From: Phytophthora sp. 'mugwort'
Lineage: Eukaryota > Oomycota > Peronosporomycetes > Peronosporales > Peronosporaceae
Direction: 5' to 3'
Length of the DNA stretch: 64,000 bases
Assembly (NCBI GenBank): GCA_033558025.1
Contig: JAUCEF010000018.1
Location: 4,154,001 to 4,218,000, forward strand
The translations under genes were made by a program, and so were the position numbers. The number at the start of each line of letters is the position of its first letter. The stretch's first letter is position 1. Below the pieces are notes generated by a model that saw nothing but the letters and a program-made list of their open reading frames with translations, made no database searches and was not told where the DNA came from. Positions 31,236 through 42,800 of this stretch are shown here, piece by piece.

Positions 31236-31513
31236 GTGATATATTCTCTTGGAAGCGCGGTACTGACGTTGAATGAAACGCTCGTTAACTCGTGCCAGCG
31301 CAATAGTATTAAGTAAAGTGCAGCGTTTCGTTTCTCCCTAAAGCAGAGGAATTCGTGACGAAATTTAACGATCTACTAGTAATTAGAGGATGGCAGGGAC
31401 GGTCTCTACTCGAATTTCTCGTTACTCTGATGAACTGTCGTCAAGTATGTAGCCATCTGCAACACATGGCTACATTCCGATTTTGTAAGATACACAAAAT
31501 TAAAATTAACCAA

Positions 31514-33452
31514 ATGGAGCATCTTCACCACCACTCTTCTCGCTCATCGTGGCGTTCGCTGTGCACGGCTACAGCGAAGACCTGGTCCCTACGAAGCGTA
31601 AACTGCCCGTAGACGGCCTCAAGCCGCTCACACTGGTGTTCAAATCCTGGCACTGCCTCATCCGCGATGTCGTGGCTCGCTTCCAGTGCTCCACGCTCAC
31701 TCTTAAAATTTCCTCGAAACCTCGGAACTTCCTCGACAAATTTCGGAAAGAGGTCCCAAATTCTGGATCTGAATGTCCAAATTGGGGATGGGATTTATCC
31801 GGAAATTTTGTCGACATGGATCGAGATCGACTGGGACGCGATATTTCATGCGTCCCGGCACTAAAGAGATTGGATCTGTCCGGTGTCGAATTCAGTAGTG
31901 GACACGTGGAGCTGATTCTAAAAAGTGCGGCGACATTTTGCAAAAGTGTCGAGTCGGTGGGATTGGCCCCTGTGCAACTGCAAAGAACAGTCGACTTTGC
32001 CTCAATTTATGGGGCTCAGTACGCTGCAATGGAGGCTTGGCACGCTAGCGGAATCCACAGGGGCTTGAGACAGCTGACAGTTCCATTGCTTGATGAGAGA
32101 AAGCGGTTCAAATCATGCCAACAATTTCTTGACAATGCGATGAAATATTGTCCCGGAGTGGAATATCTGGCGAGATACAAGAAGACGTTGAGTGAAATGG
32201 ACGGTTTGCGGTGCCGCGAGCAGTGGCTGGTCACGGAAAATCAGTGGGAGGAGTTTAATGCCAAGTGTACGCAATTGCGGGAGCTCCATTGGATAGGGGT
32301 GCCTTTTGCTGAACCGTTCTTCAGGGTGTTTGGCGACATTATGAAGCCGAAGGTGAAGAAATTAACTTTTGCAGTGAATGCGCTGTGGGATTGGAAAGAG
32401 TATTTCGACGCGCTGGACGAAGCTGCTGGGATAGATACGCGATCGCAAGGCTTAATGCAGCGACTAAGGTATGGTTTTAAAGCGACAAATGCGAGCAGTG
32501 CTCGTTGAAAGAACAGGAGATTGAGCTGCATCAGCTGTTGATGGATATGAGATGGATTTCATTGATCCGTTCGACGCTAATGACTTCCTAGAGCGTCAAG
32601 ACTGAATCTCGACATTTCTGACGATAAATTCTGCCAGACTTTAGCGAAGTATTGCCCGTTGTTAACGACATTCTCTATCAGGGAGGTAGCTGAGGAGCAC
32701 AACAGCCTTGCGCTGATTCGAATATTTACAGACCAATGACTCGTAGCTCTTGCACAACTAAAATATTTGAGTGTGATGGAGCTACGCACAATCAACTGCA
32801 CGGGCAATGGCGTCTTCAAGTTTCTCAACAGTCTTTCCGACGAATTTAGGGGTCAGAAGACGTTCCAAATTTGCGTCGGGGGACACCCCAGAGATTATCG
32901 ACTTGCGTTTCTATAACGCAATCTCGGAGTTGCCAAGGGAGAACGCCGGAAGAGCTCGCGTGGGGACGTCAGAAGTTTGTGCTTCGCTTGATGAACTTTA
33001 ATTTTGATTCTGTAGAGCCGAATTGGAGCGAGCAATACCTTTGTGATCTGGAACGTGTGGTGAAAAACATGAAAGCAATGCATCCGACCCTACGCCTTCG
33101 TATCACGACTGCTGGACGCCGAGGTAGCACGTTCAGAAGCATCGTCGAGCTTGGACTGTACACAGCAAATGCTGAACCTAGTCCATGGTACGGTTGGGTC
33201 GATGAAGAGAGGAACCGCAACGTTACTATTGTAAATCGAGATGGTGACACTTCCATGTTTGATGAAGAGCGCAGCCGGTTCCCTATTGAGTTCCGATACC
33301 CGGAGTTACTTGATCCAGACTCACTCCCAATCGACTATGAGCTCCCAGCAGACTATTTTGATGATTATGGTGCGTACGGTGACTATGCTGACAACTGCTT
33401 CGACGACGATGACGATGGGTATTTTTTTTTTTTACGATGGCAACGCAGATGA
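31514..33452 (+). pseudogene. Decayed paralogue of the F-box/LRR-like gene
   Basis: It aligns with the neighbour from the N-terminus (FAVHGYSEDLVP against FAVPGYAEYLPP) through the middle (EFNAKCTQLRELHWIGVPFA against RFNATCTQLREFNWVVAPFG) to the C-terminal part (FRSIVELGLYTANAEPS against FTRIAEFGLYTVHMEPS). Breaks seen are a frame change between the ATG at 31514 and 31546, a stop at about 32506 followed by a poorly conserved or partly deleted stretch, an in-frame TGA near 32738 (TDQ-stop-LVALAQL), and another frame change near 32930. It ends in a run of Asp codons like the acidic tail of the paralogue. It is a tandem duplicate that has lost function. Confidence 0.8.
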
Positions 33453-34048
33453 ATTGTGGGAATAGGCGAACAAGTTACGACTGACCGATCATTCAAACGG
33501 AAACTACGTCGGGATTGCTCCAATCTAGCGATCCTCAAGCATTTATGTTTTTTTAACTGTGTTTTCTTAATGAATCTGTGCAAAAACACTGGAACATTTA
33601 TACTGGGAATACAGTCCGCGCCTTTAATATTTACGCATGAGTACCCGAAGAATGAAGGGGTGGACAGCCTCAACGGAGTAATTCCACGGTACTGCGTGCG
33701 TGAACGAAACCTCAATCAACATTCATACCACATTCAGAATGTTGCAGCAATAAATTTGTTACTGAATTTGCTTTGAATTTGTTCACTGACACACCTCTAC
33801 CGTAGAGGTGTAAAGACTATGTGGGTGATTCACCCGTTAAATGCGTGCAAAAATAAATTGTTGGTATTCCCAGCTACGTCGTCTAGTTTGTGCCGTCATT
33901 GCGGTATAACCACAATGACAAGGGAGTGCTCGCCTGACAAGCAAAGGATTATATTTGACGCTCTCTTCTGTTGCTGTCAGTAACTGAACCTTTTCGCTTC
34001 ATGAACGCTTTATCACAGTTGTTTGCGGGCTTCTTTTGCTCATGCTAC
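33453..34048. other. Intergenic stretch with no supported gene
   Basis: Contains a short perfect inverted repeat (CACCTCTACCGTAGAGGTG, about 33791-33809) and otherwise nothing recognised. The genes on either side are convergent. Confidence 0.45.
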
Positions 34049-34966
34049 TTATTTTCGCGGCGTGGAGATGACGCTGTAGGCGCTTTCGCAAGCAGCAAGT
34101 GCAGCCGCTTCATTCTTGTACCTACCGAGATAAAGCGGTTTCTGGCCGTGCAGATGAAGCTTGGCCGAGTACTTGGACTTCCTCTGTCGAGTGACTACGA
34201 ACCGCTGACCGCTGTCGCCTGTGCTGAAGCTTTCACTGCTGCTGTACTGCGTCTGACCTTGGGAATAGTCACTATCTCGTCCAGTACTATCGGACTGTAA
34301 GGACGACGTTTTCTCTCTGAAAGAATCAGCCGATGAAGGTCCTTGTGAAGAACGGCTCTCGTCATACGAGAAGGTTGAACTCGGAATGTTGCTGCCACGT
34401 CCGGAGCTGTACGCGTCATCTTCAACCTGTACCGCTCGACTCTCATCATCGACAGGTGAAATAGTCTGGAGCTGCCGTGACCGACCCGAACGGTTCTTCC
34501 GCCATTGCTGCTTCTGACCCAGGACAGTGTACTTGTGACCTCCCAGAGGTCCGCCAAACGTGTCCTGCTCTTGATTCGAGCTTCGATCTCCTCCAAAGAA
34601 CTGCCCTACACCAAGTCGACTCAGCATTCCGACGTCGCCATTGGGACTCGCACTTTTCCGCTGTAGTTGGTACTCGCTGTCTTCTGGAACATCGTGGATT
34701 TTCAATGCCACCGCCGCGCCGTGCGTGTGAATCGCAGTATTACTGGCATTGTTCGAGTTACGACGCAATGATACAGGAGTTCGAGAGCCAAACCCGTTGC
34801 CTTCCTCGCCCGTGGACACGTCTCCATCTTCGCAGACATCCATATCGTCTACGACCGGTGAAATCACCGCTTGACTTTTCGTCTTAGGGTAGTTGCTGCC
34901 ACTGTAGAGACCCCGGAGAGCCGTCTTGTGCATGATATGGGGGTCAACACGCGCTGATGTTTTCAC
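34049..34966 (-). CDS. Ser-rich protein with AP2-like C-terminal segment (305 residues)
   Basis: Residues 1-255 are low-complexity, rich in Ser, Gly, Asp and Gln, and probably disordered. The last 45 residues contain SKYSAKLHLHGQKPLYLGRY followed by KNEAAALAACESAY, which matches the strand-strand-helix order of the AP2/ERF DNA-binding domain (compare the GKxxxLGxF and EEAAxAYD pattern of that family). The first strand and its YRGV element look degenerate. It could be a transcription factor or a gene that lost half of its domain. The start is the first ATG of the frame. Identification is moderate and rests on the C-terminal pattern only. Confidence 0.5.
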   Translation of the reverse strand: MKTSARVDPHIMHKTALRGLYSGSNYPKTKSQAVISPVVDDMDVCEDGDVSTGEEGNGFGSRTPVSLRRNSNNASNTAIHTHGAAVALKIHDVPEDSEYQLQRKSASPNGDVGMLSRLGVGQFFGGDRSSNQEQDTFGGPLGGHKYTVLGQKQQWRKNRSGRSRQLQTISPVDDESRAVQVEDDAYSSGRGSNIPSSTFSYDESRSSQGPSSADSFREKTSSLQSDSTGRDSDYSQGQTQYSSSESFSTGDSGQRFVVTRQRKSKYSAKLHLHGQKPLYLGRYKNEAAALAACESAYSVISTPRK

Positions 34967-35219
34967 GACTGAGCGTCTGTGCTGCTAATTCAGACTCAAG
35001 GTGGGTTTCTCTCCCCCCCCGTCCTGAACAGTCTTGCACACTATTCATAGGGACATGGAGTTGAATGCATTAGATTGACTTACATTCAGGGAATACACTA
35101 CATGTACGTAGTCATCCCAGGCCCAACGGCTTCCTTGGCGTGTTGAGCACTACTTTTCATCTACCAACCAACTCTTTAACGTCACTTGTGATAAAATAAT
35201 GGACCGGACGAGGCAGCTT

Positions 35220-36392
35220 TTATACCGGCAGAGACCTCGTAGACGACTCGGTCGAGTCCGTCGAGATGCTGGACCCCCAGCGCGATGACCAGCGTGCAAG
35301 ACGGGATTGCTTTCGAGTCGCTGTTTTGCAGCCCACGCAGATACCTACAGTCGTATTCCGGGCGCCACATACGTCAACTTGTTCGACGTGATGGCACGCG
35401 TGACAGATCGCGTCACCACAGACCACGCAGTTGTAGCGGCGAGTGTCGAGTAGCTTCACGGCGCCAAAGTGTTTGCTACAGCACTGACAAAATTCGGCCG
35501 TACGTTTGTCCGTCCAGTCAGACGGAGGTGCGAACGTCGACGGGTCGAGTTGTTTACGTCGGAGGTGGCCCACGACGCGGTTGAGCACGGCACCGAATCG
35601 AGGCATGACGTAGCGCGCTGCCAACCGTGGAGCAAACCCGCCGGCTTCAATGCCTACAATGTACGCCACTTTCGTCTCGGATCCAGGCTCGCCAGTGTTC
35701 TGCACGAAATATCCCGAGCGGAACATGCGACTGCGAATGAAACCTTGAGGCACGTCGAACTCGGACATTTCGGGCAAGTTGAGCGAGTCCCAGACGCAGT
35801 AACCAACAGTAGAGCCGTCTGGGTAATGAATAACATCTGTGGCCACCACGACGCACATGTCACGATGGTTACGCAGCAACGCCGGCGTCTTGAACGCCGT
35901 GTAGCGGACGTACGACGATCGCATTGGATGCTCTTCCGACGGATGTTCCAATACACTCAGGACTCGGGCGTCCATGATGTTGTCATACATGATGCGGCAG
36001 CGCTGCAGCAACATGTCCGTGTCGGACACGAGGAAGAGGTTGATGACGTCCTCAACAGAAGCGTCCGTGACGCTCACGCAGCAGAAACGCGACTGCCTTT
36101 TGGTCACACTCTCTCGGTCTTCATAGTAGACGACGTCGTCCTTGCGCATCTTACTGCGCCAATGGGCGTCCTCGGTTCCTTCGTGCATCATACTGTCCAG
36201 GACGTCTTCCACGGCAGTTGAGATCTGCTCAACGAGCAAGTTCTTTACGTCTTCCGACAACTCCAAGTATTCTGGGTTTCCAGTTGAAAGGACGACACTT
36301 TCGGCATTGTTCGACATTGAAGACTTTGTTAGTTTTCGGGGCATTGGAGCCGAAGCCGAGCGCTTGGTGATTCTCTGTCGTGAATTCGGCAT
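35220..36392 (-). CDS. START-like plus FYVE-like zinc finger protein, copy 1 (390 residues)
   Basis: Residues 60-290 look like a START-type lipid-binding domain (DTDMLLQRCRIMYDNIMDAR, HRDMCVVVATDVI, GYCVWDSLNLP, GYFVQNTGEPGSETKVAYIV), a common oomycete pairing with FYVE. Residues 299-355 form a Cys-rich finger, CQCCSKHF, YNCVVCGDAICHAC and VGICVGCK, with the FYVE-type spacing of paired cysteines. The basic RR/KHHCR signature that binds PI3P is changed to RRYNC, so membrane binding may be altered. The start at 36392 is chosen because MPNSRQRITKRSASAP aligns with the start of copy 2; an ATG 11 codons upstream is in frame. The tail is Ser/Thr-rich (STDSTESSTRSLPV), identical in copy 2. Confidence 0.8.
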   Translation of the reverse strand: MPNSRQRITKRSASAPMPRKLTKSSMSNNAESVVLSTGNPEYLELSEDVKNLLVEQISTAVEDVLDSMMHEGTEDAHWRSKMRKDDVVYYEDRESVTKRQSRFCCVSVTDASVEDVINLFLVSDTDMLLQRCRIMYDNIMDARVLSVLEHPSEEHPMRSSYVRYTAFKTPALLRNHRDMCVVVATDVIHYPDGSTVGYCVWDSLNLPEMSEFDVPQGFIRSRMFRSGYFVQNTGEPGSETKVAYIVGIEAGGFAPRLAARYVMPRFGAVLNRVVGHLRRKQLDPSTFAPPSDWTDKRTAEFCQCCSKHFGAVKLLDTRRYNCVVCGDAICHACHHVEQVDVCGARNTTVGICVGCKTATRKQSRLARWSSRWGSSISTDSTESSTRSLPV

Positions 36393-36433
36393 ACCGTCCT
36401 GATCTCGGCTTAGTCGAACCTGCAACCTGCCGA

Positions 36434-36458
36434 TCGATTGGCCAATCTGTTAATGAAC
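36434..36458 (-). promoter_or_regulatory. Conserved promoter element of START/FYVE-like copy 1
   Basis: The minus strand reads TTCATTAACAGATTGGCCAATC about 45-65 nt upstream of the ATG. Copy 2 has TCATTGACAGATTGGCCGATC in the same place. The TCATT start resembles the oomycete initiator. Confidence 0.45.
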
Positions 36459-37948
36459 GATGGTTTGCAATGCGGCGCTGTGGCGGAACTTACACAGTGA
36501 GGACGACCAAGAGATGAGATAACTATCCAGTTGCTGGTGAGACCGTGTCTATCGCGAGTCGCCGACTGTGTTGTGGCCCAAAAGGTCCAAGACGGGCGGT
36601 GCTACTGTACTCTGTGAACACATCTTTCGTCAGAATCCTAGCCAAGAATCTCCATGACATACAGAGCGCCGATATTTTGATGCTCGAGATGCTCCTCCAA
36701 CTCCGTATGAAAGCTGAAGTAACAGCAGACGCATCACAGGAAGAGAAGACGAGCATTGCTCGACGGACACGGCAGGTCATTTACGGCCATCCCAAACCGG
36801 AACTTCTGGTCGGACTCACGTATAGTTAATTTGTAGAGTGCTAAAACGCTACAATAACACTTGCAAATTCTTCATACTGTTGGGTTCATGGAGATGACGA
36901 AGGCGACAAGCGCGTACCAGAACTGTGTACACTGTACAGCACAGTGTACATGCACGCCATAAGCCTTACGATGACGTGTGGTGAGCAGGCATAAAACGGG
37001 TCTCTAGACCCGTCCACGATCCACATCCGGAGCTGTTGCTGGCGAAAACTGCGCCTGTTTCCGAGGAAATCGAGATCGATTTGCTGATTCCTCAACTTCA
37101 TCGCGCGAAAGAATATACGTGTACATGTACTTCATGACACCTCGACGCCGCAAACCGAATGCCACCACCATGCAAAATTCTCTATACCCGGCTCTCAATC
37201 ATTGAAGCTGCAGGGCGGACCTACGGAGCGAGACACGAACAAGTCTCTCGCTCTTTTTCAGCGCTAAAGAGACGCGGGTGACGCTTTCGCTGCACGCACG
37301 ATTTGGAGCGTACATGTAGTGGCGGGGGCCACCAAGGCCGAGTTATCACGGCTTTCTTGATATCTGATCTGACTGAACGAACCTTGGACGTGTACGCCCG
37401 GAATCCTGGCAAAAGACGAGCGACGCTGCTATCCCGATCGTCCGACAACGTTATGCGGCGTGTACAAGGGCTGGACGGCGTGGGTTAACTTTGCTTGGCG
37501 TGGTTGGCGGTGGCCTGCGTCGGATGGTGCACAAACTCGAAAATATTGTGCGTACAACTCGTCCGTCGTACAAGTGTAATACCAGGTGACTTTCTAGAAC
37601 GCTCATACAGTATCCCTCGACACATGCGATTGACATGCTCACAACTAGGCCAACGCACCTCCAGCTGCGGACACTCTCGGCGCAGATGATGGTTAACGTT
37701 GTCGCCTCGAATAGGCGGCCCACTTAGAGTTGAGTCGTCAAGTCTTTTATGAGCGTGTTATTCATTGATTTACAATCGCGGCCATTATTCTGGCACGCTC
37801 CAGTTTGTGATTATTCCAATGAGTGATGATATAACGGTTCCGGACGCTATCACACTCGAGAGGATTACGTTTACTACTACAGTAGTAGTTTCCTGTAATA
37901 GTATTACTATAAAACGATTGTATACCAAGTATTATTTTTCATCCTCAT
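36459..37948. other. Intergenic stretch between the two START/FYVE-like genes
   Basis: Several short frames exist (for example 94 codons at 36545-36829, plus strand), but none shows a motif or a good promoter. Short inverted repeats around GTGTACA and ACTACTGTAGTAGT occur near 36925-36950 and 37870-37890. Confidence 0.4.
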
Positions 37949-39127
37949 CTACACCGGCAGGGATCTGGTCGACGACTCTGTCGAGTCCGTCGATAAGCTT
38001 GTCCCCCAACTGGACCAGCGCGAGACTCGGGACGACCGCTTGCCCGTGCTGTCAGTTTTGCAGCCCACACAGATCCCAACCGTCGTATTCCTGGCTCCAG
38101 GGACTTCAATTTCCTCCACGTGGTGGCACGCGTGGCAAATGGCATCACCACAGGAAACGCAGTTGTATCGTCGAGTATCGAGCAACTTAACTGCGCCAAA
38201 ATGCTTGCTGCAGCACTGACAAAATTCAACCTTCCGTTTGTCCGTCCACTGGGACGGTTGCACGAACGTAGAAGGGTCGAGTTGTTTACGGCGAAGGTGA
38301 GCCATAATACGGCTCAGCACTTCACCGAACCGGGGCATGTAGTACCGCGTCGTCAGTCGTGGCGCGAGTCCCCCGGCTTCAATGCCTACAATGTAGGCGA
38401 CCTTCGTTAAAGCGCCGGGCACCCCGGAATTCTGCACAAAGTATCCCGAGCGGAACATGCGGGTCCGGATGAAGCCTGGAGGCAGGTCTAACTCGGACAC
38501 ATCGGGCAGGTTAAGCGAGTCCCAGACGCAGTAACCAATGGTCGATCCGTCCGAACACTGGATGACGTCGGTAGATACGACGACACACATGTCGCGATGG
38601 TTGCGCTGCAGCGTCCTTGCCTTAAACGCAGTATAGCGAATGTAAGACGAACGCATTGGGCGCTCGTCCGAAGGGTACGCCAACACGTTTAAGATCCTGG
38701 CGTCCATGATGTTGTCGTACATGATGCGGCAGCGCTGGAGCAACATGTCCGTGTCCGACACTACAAACAGGTTAATCACTTCCTCGACAGCAGCTTCCGT
38801 GGTGTCAACGCAGCAAAAGCGCGTCTGCTCCTTCGTGACGCTCTCTCTGTCTTCGTAGTAAACAATGCCATCCTTACGCATCCTGCCACGCCAATGGACG
38901 TCCTCTGTGCCTTCATGCATCATACTGTCCAGAACATCCTCCACCGCCGCCGAAATCTGCCTCGTTAGCACATCCTTGACCTGATCGGGTAGCTCCAAGT
39001 GCTCTGGCGTTCCAGCGGAAAGCGGGACGACACCATCGGCGTTGCTTTTCGATATGGAAGACGACGATGTCAAGCGTCTGGGTAGCGGCGCTGAGGCGGA
39101 GCGCTGCGTGGCTTTTGTGTTCGACAT
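37949..39127 (-). CDS. START-like plus FYVE-like zinc finger protein, copy 2 (392 residues)
   Basis: Tandem paralogue of the gene at 35220-36392 and collinear along its whole length, including RSASAP near the N-terminus, the START-like core, the CQCCSKHF finger and the identical STDSTESSTRSLPV tail. The FYVE basic patch is again RRYNC, so the change predates the duplication. Differences concentrate in the linker after residue 15 and the Ser-rich stretch before the tail. The start MSNTKATQRSASAP is the first ATG and sits about 45 nt after the shared promoter element. Confidence 0.82.
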   Translation of the reverse strand: MSNTKATQRSASAPLPRRLTSSSSISKSNADGVVPLSAGTPEHLELPDQVKDVLTRQISAAVEDVLDSMMHEGTEDVHWRGRMRKDGIVYYEDRESVTKEQTRFCCVDTTEAAVEEVINLFVVSDTDMLLQRCRIMYDNIMDARILNVLAYPSDERPMRSSYIRYTAFKARTLQRNHRDMCVVVSTDVIQCSDGSTIGYCVWDSLNLPDVSELDLPPGFIRTRMFRSGYFVQNSGVPGALTKVAYIVGIEAGGLAPRLTTRYYMPRFGEVLSRIMAHLRRKQLDPSTFVQPSQWTDKRKVEFCQCCSKHFGAVKLLDTRRYNCVSCGDAICHACHHVEEIEVPGARNTTVGICVGCKTDSTGKRSSRVSRWSSWGTSLSTDSTESSTRSLPV

Positions 39128-39171
39128 CTGTAGTAACCACTCGGCTTTGAGCTTGTGGAATGTGTCAATGG

Positions 39172-39193
39172 ATCGGCCAATCTGTCAATGAGC
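39172..39193 (-). promoter_or_regulatory. Conserved promoter element of START/FYVE-like copy 2
   Basis: The minus strand reads GCTCATTGACAGATTGGCCG and matches the element upstream of copy 1 over about 20 bases with two or three differences. GCTCATT is the canonical start of the oomycete initiator. Confidence 0.5.
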
Positions 39194-39850
39194 TATGTCC
39201 TGACAATCCCTAGATAGATATTGCGCAAGTTTTCAATCGATCTCCTGGACGAGTCAATACATCCGGTGCTGTACAACGACATCGTACAGTATTCCGTCAA
39301 TCGAAGCCTCTTTTTGCGAGCCGGACCATGGCCCGTCCGGATACTGAACAGTGGTGGGTACTGTTCGCTTACATGTAGGCGCTACTGAGTAGCCTACTGT
39401 ACAGTACATGTATCTAAATTAGATGCTATTAGATTTAATAGCTGAGTTACCACCCGAGCGCCCAATACTTGGACCACGTTAAACGGACGTTGCACAGCGT
39501 GCAAAATGGCTGGGGGATGACTCCAAAGATGCACATTAACACTACGTGACAAATACCAACAATAGGTTGTGCAGACGAACGGATCGTTTGTTTTTGCTCG
39601 TGCCCACGATCTACATGTAGAATTTGGCGCACGGAAAACGAGCACGATTTGTACAAACGTAAGGCCGAAAGAGACTTTACCATCCATCGCCCGATATATT
39701 TTCTCAGCAGTGGCGTTAATAATGCTTAACGTTCTTAAAATCATCTTAAATGGCTGGTGTAGCGGTGTCACTTCGAAAGGACGCAAGCTTTTGGTTACAA
39801 GCTTTTAGTGGGCAGACGCGACTGCTCCTTTTGAGAAGACGCTCTTGGTA

Positions 39851-42800
39851 ATGGGAGAAGAGGCTGGTACTGCCTCGACAGGTAGTCGACCGGGCTCCAG
39901 CACGGCCAAGAACCGAGATACCGCCAAGAAACGAGCAGCGCTATGGAAGAAGCAGGTCAAGAGCTTCAAGCTTAAGGATATGGGCAAGAAGGTAGACGCC
40001 GTGCGCTTCTGTGCTCGTGATGAACGGTTTTTCCGGGAGCAGCTGGACGTGCTCCCGCTGCTCATGGGATTCCTCTCCAGAATTAAAGTACGAACTTTTA
40101 TACAGTCGATCAATATAAGGACAGGGGAACTAAATTGTTGTCGAGTATTCCAGACCCCCGAGCTTATCATGGAAACTCTGACCGTCATGCATACACTACT
40201 TTCACCTCCGACCAAATCTGAGTCTGATACACAAGCTATTGACCCGGAAGCTAACGGTATGCTACCATTTCTACCTCGCATTTTGAATCGTTTTCCAATA
40301 ATTTTTAAACCCCCGAGTGTGTGGTATTCTAGCCGGGTTTATACTGGAGCGTAGCACAAGTGCCGACTCGACGTGGAAAGCTGGCGAGCCATTCATCAAT
40401 CTCTTCAGTGCGAATGTCTTGGCACCAGAAATTCGCGTACGTTTGACAATTATCTTTTGCGAATATATATATATTGACGCAGTAGACTAAGTCTCGTTTT
40501 GAGACACAGATCCAAGCTATCGAGGTGTTCGACCTCCTACTACGAGCAAGTGTGGCGTTATCTGCGTCGGCAGGCGAGGCCACTCCGGCGTTGCTTCAAT
40601 TCCAATCTGTTGGGTCTCCTTGCTCGGCATTGCTGGGTTGTTTGGGGGTAGATCACGGCGACTTGCAGCTCGCAGCCTTATCATGTCTTCGCTCACTCTT
40701 AAGAAACCCTCCGAATGCAGAGTATCTGGAGCAATTTGAGTCTGAATACGGCATTTCTAGGTCGTTGACGTTTCTCCTGCACCGGGATAGACGCTATCAT
40801 CGTCCAGCACTCGACACTCTTGAAAGTTTCTCCCAGTTTGGTAAGTTGCAGAAAAAAACGAAGTAGAATTATAGTTTTGTACTGACGATAGGATTTGTAT
40901 TGTTATGTAGATTGTGGAAGAGAGCTCTTGAAGAAGAATGGTGCTGCTAGTGCCCTGTGCAGCGCGATTCAGGAAGCACAAACAATTATTCAAAAGACGT
41001 CAATAATTGTGCCTGCCAAAGGAATGGATGCTAGTCCAGTATCAGTTAAAGATGCCTCGTTAATGTGTTCCAACATCGGTGTCAGTTGTCAAGTCTTCGT
41101 GCGAACGACTCTTGCAAAGGAACAAGTGACTACGAGTAAGCCAGTCGAAGATGACTATACAATATTCATGGATGTCATTGATGCGATAATTGGGATCCTT
41201 CGCTACGATATCGCAACTGCATTGGCCCCGGTAGTTATCCCGACTGAATCCCCACGACCGACTGGTGGTGCCAATGCTGCAGCAGCGGCCGCTGCTAATG
41301 CAGTCGCTAATGCTGCAGCTTTAGCTGCGCTTTTCCCGTTCAATATCGATCGCTCTGTTGCTTTAATCTCGAGCCTGGGTCGAATGATTGAGTACAGTGA
41401 GCGATGCAAGACACACGCAAAGACAAAAGGGCTCCTACCAGTATTACTCGACTGCTTTAAGGTGAAAGAAGCTTACCTTCTCCACCAAGTGGCAGACAAA
41501 CTCTTGCATTTGTGTGTGCGCATACGTGATAGCCCGGAAGCTCACACTAATTGTTCGTCTCAGCAAGTTGGGAATGATATCGACAGCGAAGAGCAGGAAG
41601 AAATGTCCGTACCGGGAAATACACGGGTCGATCCTCAGATTCTCTGTGCAGTTGCAAACGATGATATGGAACATAGTGGGGTGGACAACACGGATCCAGC
41701 GGATATTGCTGTGAATCCTCATGTTAATGTAGAGCAACCGCCTTTTGTGGCAGTGGAAACGGTGCTGGCACTGTTGGAAACGAGCCATGAGACAGCGAGC
41801 AAGGCGCTGAGCTTCCGTTATCTTCGATGGATCGCAACTCTCGTTGACTTTCCTGGAAATGCCAACGTGTTGGGTGAACGAGCGGTCTCCCTTTTGCTTC
41901 AGATTCTTGCTACTACTTCACCTGAAGACGAGCTTTTCTTTGCTTTCTTAGCCAAATGCATTCACGCGATTGTACTGCAGAATTCAGGGGCTTTTGAGGT
42001 AACGTTTACTTGTGGATATTTGCATTAACTCTTGCTCCCTCACTGACGCGGATATTAATTGTTTGATCCCGTAGCTTTGTGGTAGTGGAGGACACGAGCC
42101 TTCGACGTGGTTTCTCAAATTTCTACAACAAACTTCAAAAAATGTGGAAGACTCGATGTGCTCTACAGCTGAAAACATAGAGGAATCCACCAAGTATAAA
42201 CGTGAACCGATTGAAGATATGTGGAAGTTGGAATGGAGTGACGAGTATGAAGAGCAAGGGGCATTCGACCCGACACCGTTGACTGAGGTTCTACACAACG
42301 TTGATGCCTTCCTTGAAGTTGCCGAGGCTCTGACGGGACTCACTACTGCCTTTTTGAAGTGGAATCCTAGCGGGAATGGGTCGATCTCAAGCGATTTCAG
42401 TGACCTCATAGCTGTTAAACTTGAATCTGATCACACGTTGCCAGGGAAAACTGGTCTTCCACCGTCTACAACAGGAAGCAAGAAAAAGCTGCCAGCCGAT
42501 CAGGGCAAATTATCAGCTATCGGTGAAGCGGTGATGATGTGTATATTGGAGAAAGGGATGGATATCCCCAAACTTGTCTCTAAATACGCAGCCGTTAAGT
42601 CTGACGTTTGTGTAGCGTTACTAGGACTACTGAACAATTTACTGACAGTTCCAGGTGGAATGAAGGTACTACTGCATCTTGCAAAAACTGAATTGCAATC
42701 CGAAACTTCATCAGATCCCGTTGAAAACGCAGAAACCAGTGCTTCGGACGGAGAATGGCCGGTATCAGTGCAATTGTCGTCTCGATTGGAGCATACCGTG

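Noticed and set aside
36545..36829. 94-codon plus-strand ORF between the START/FYVE-like genes
   Set aside because: No motif, no promoter-like initiator and a competing frame on the other strand, so not called as a gene.
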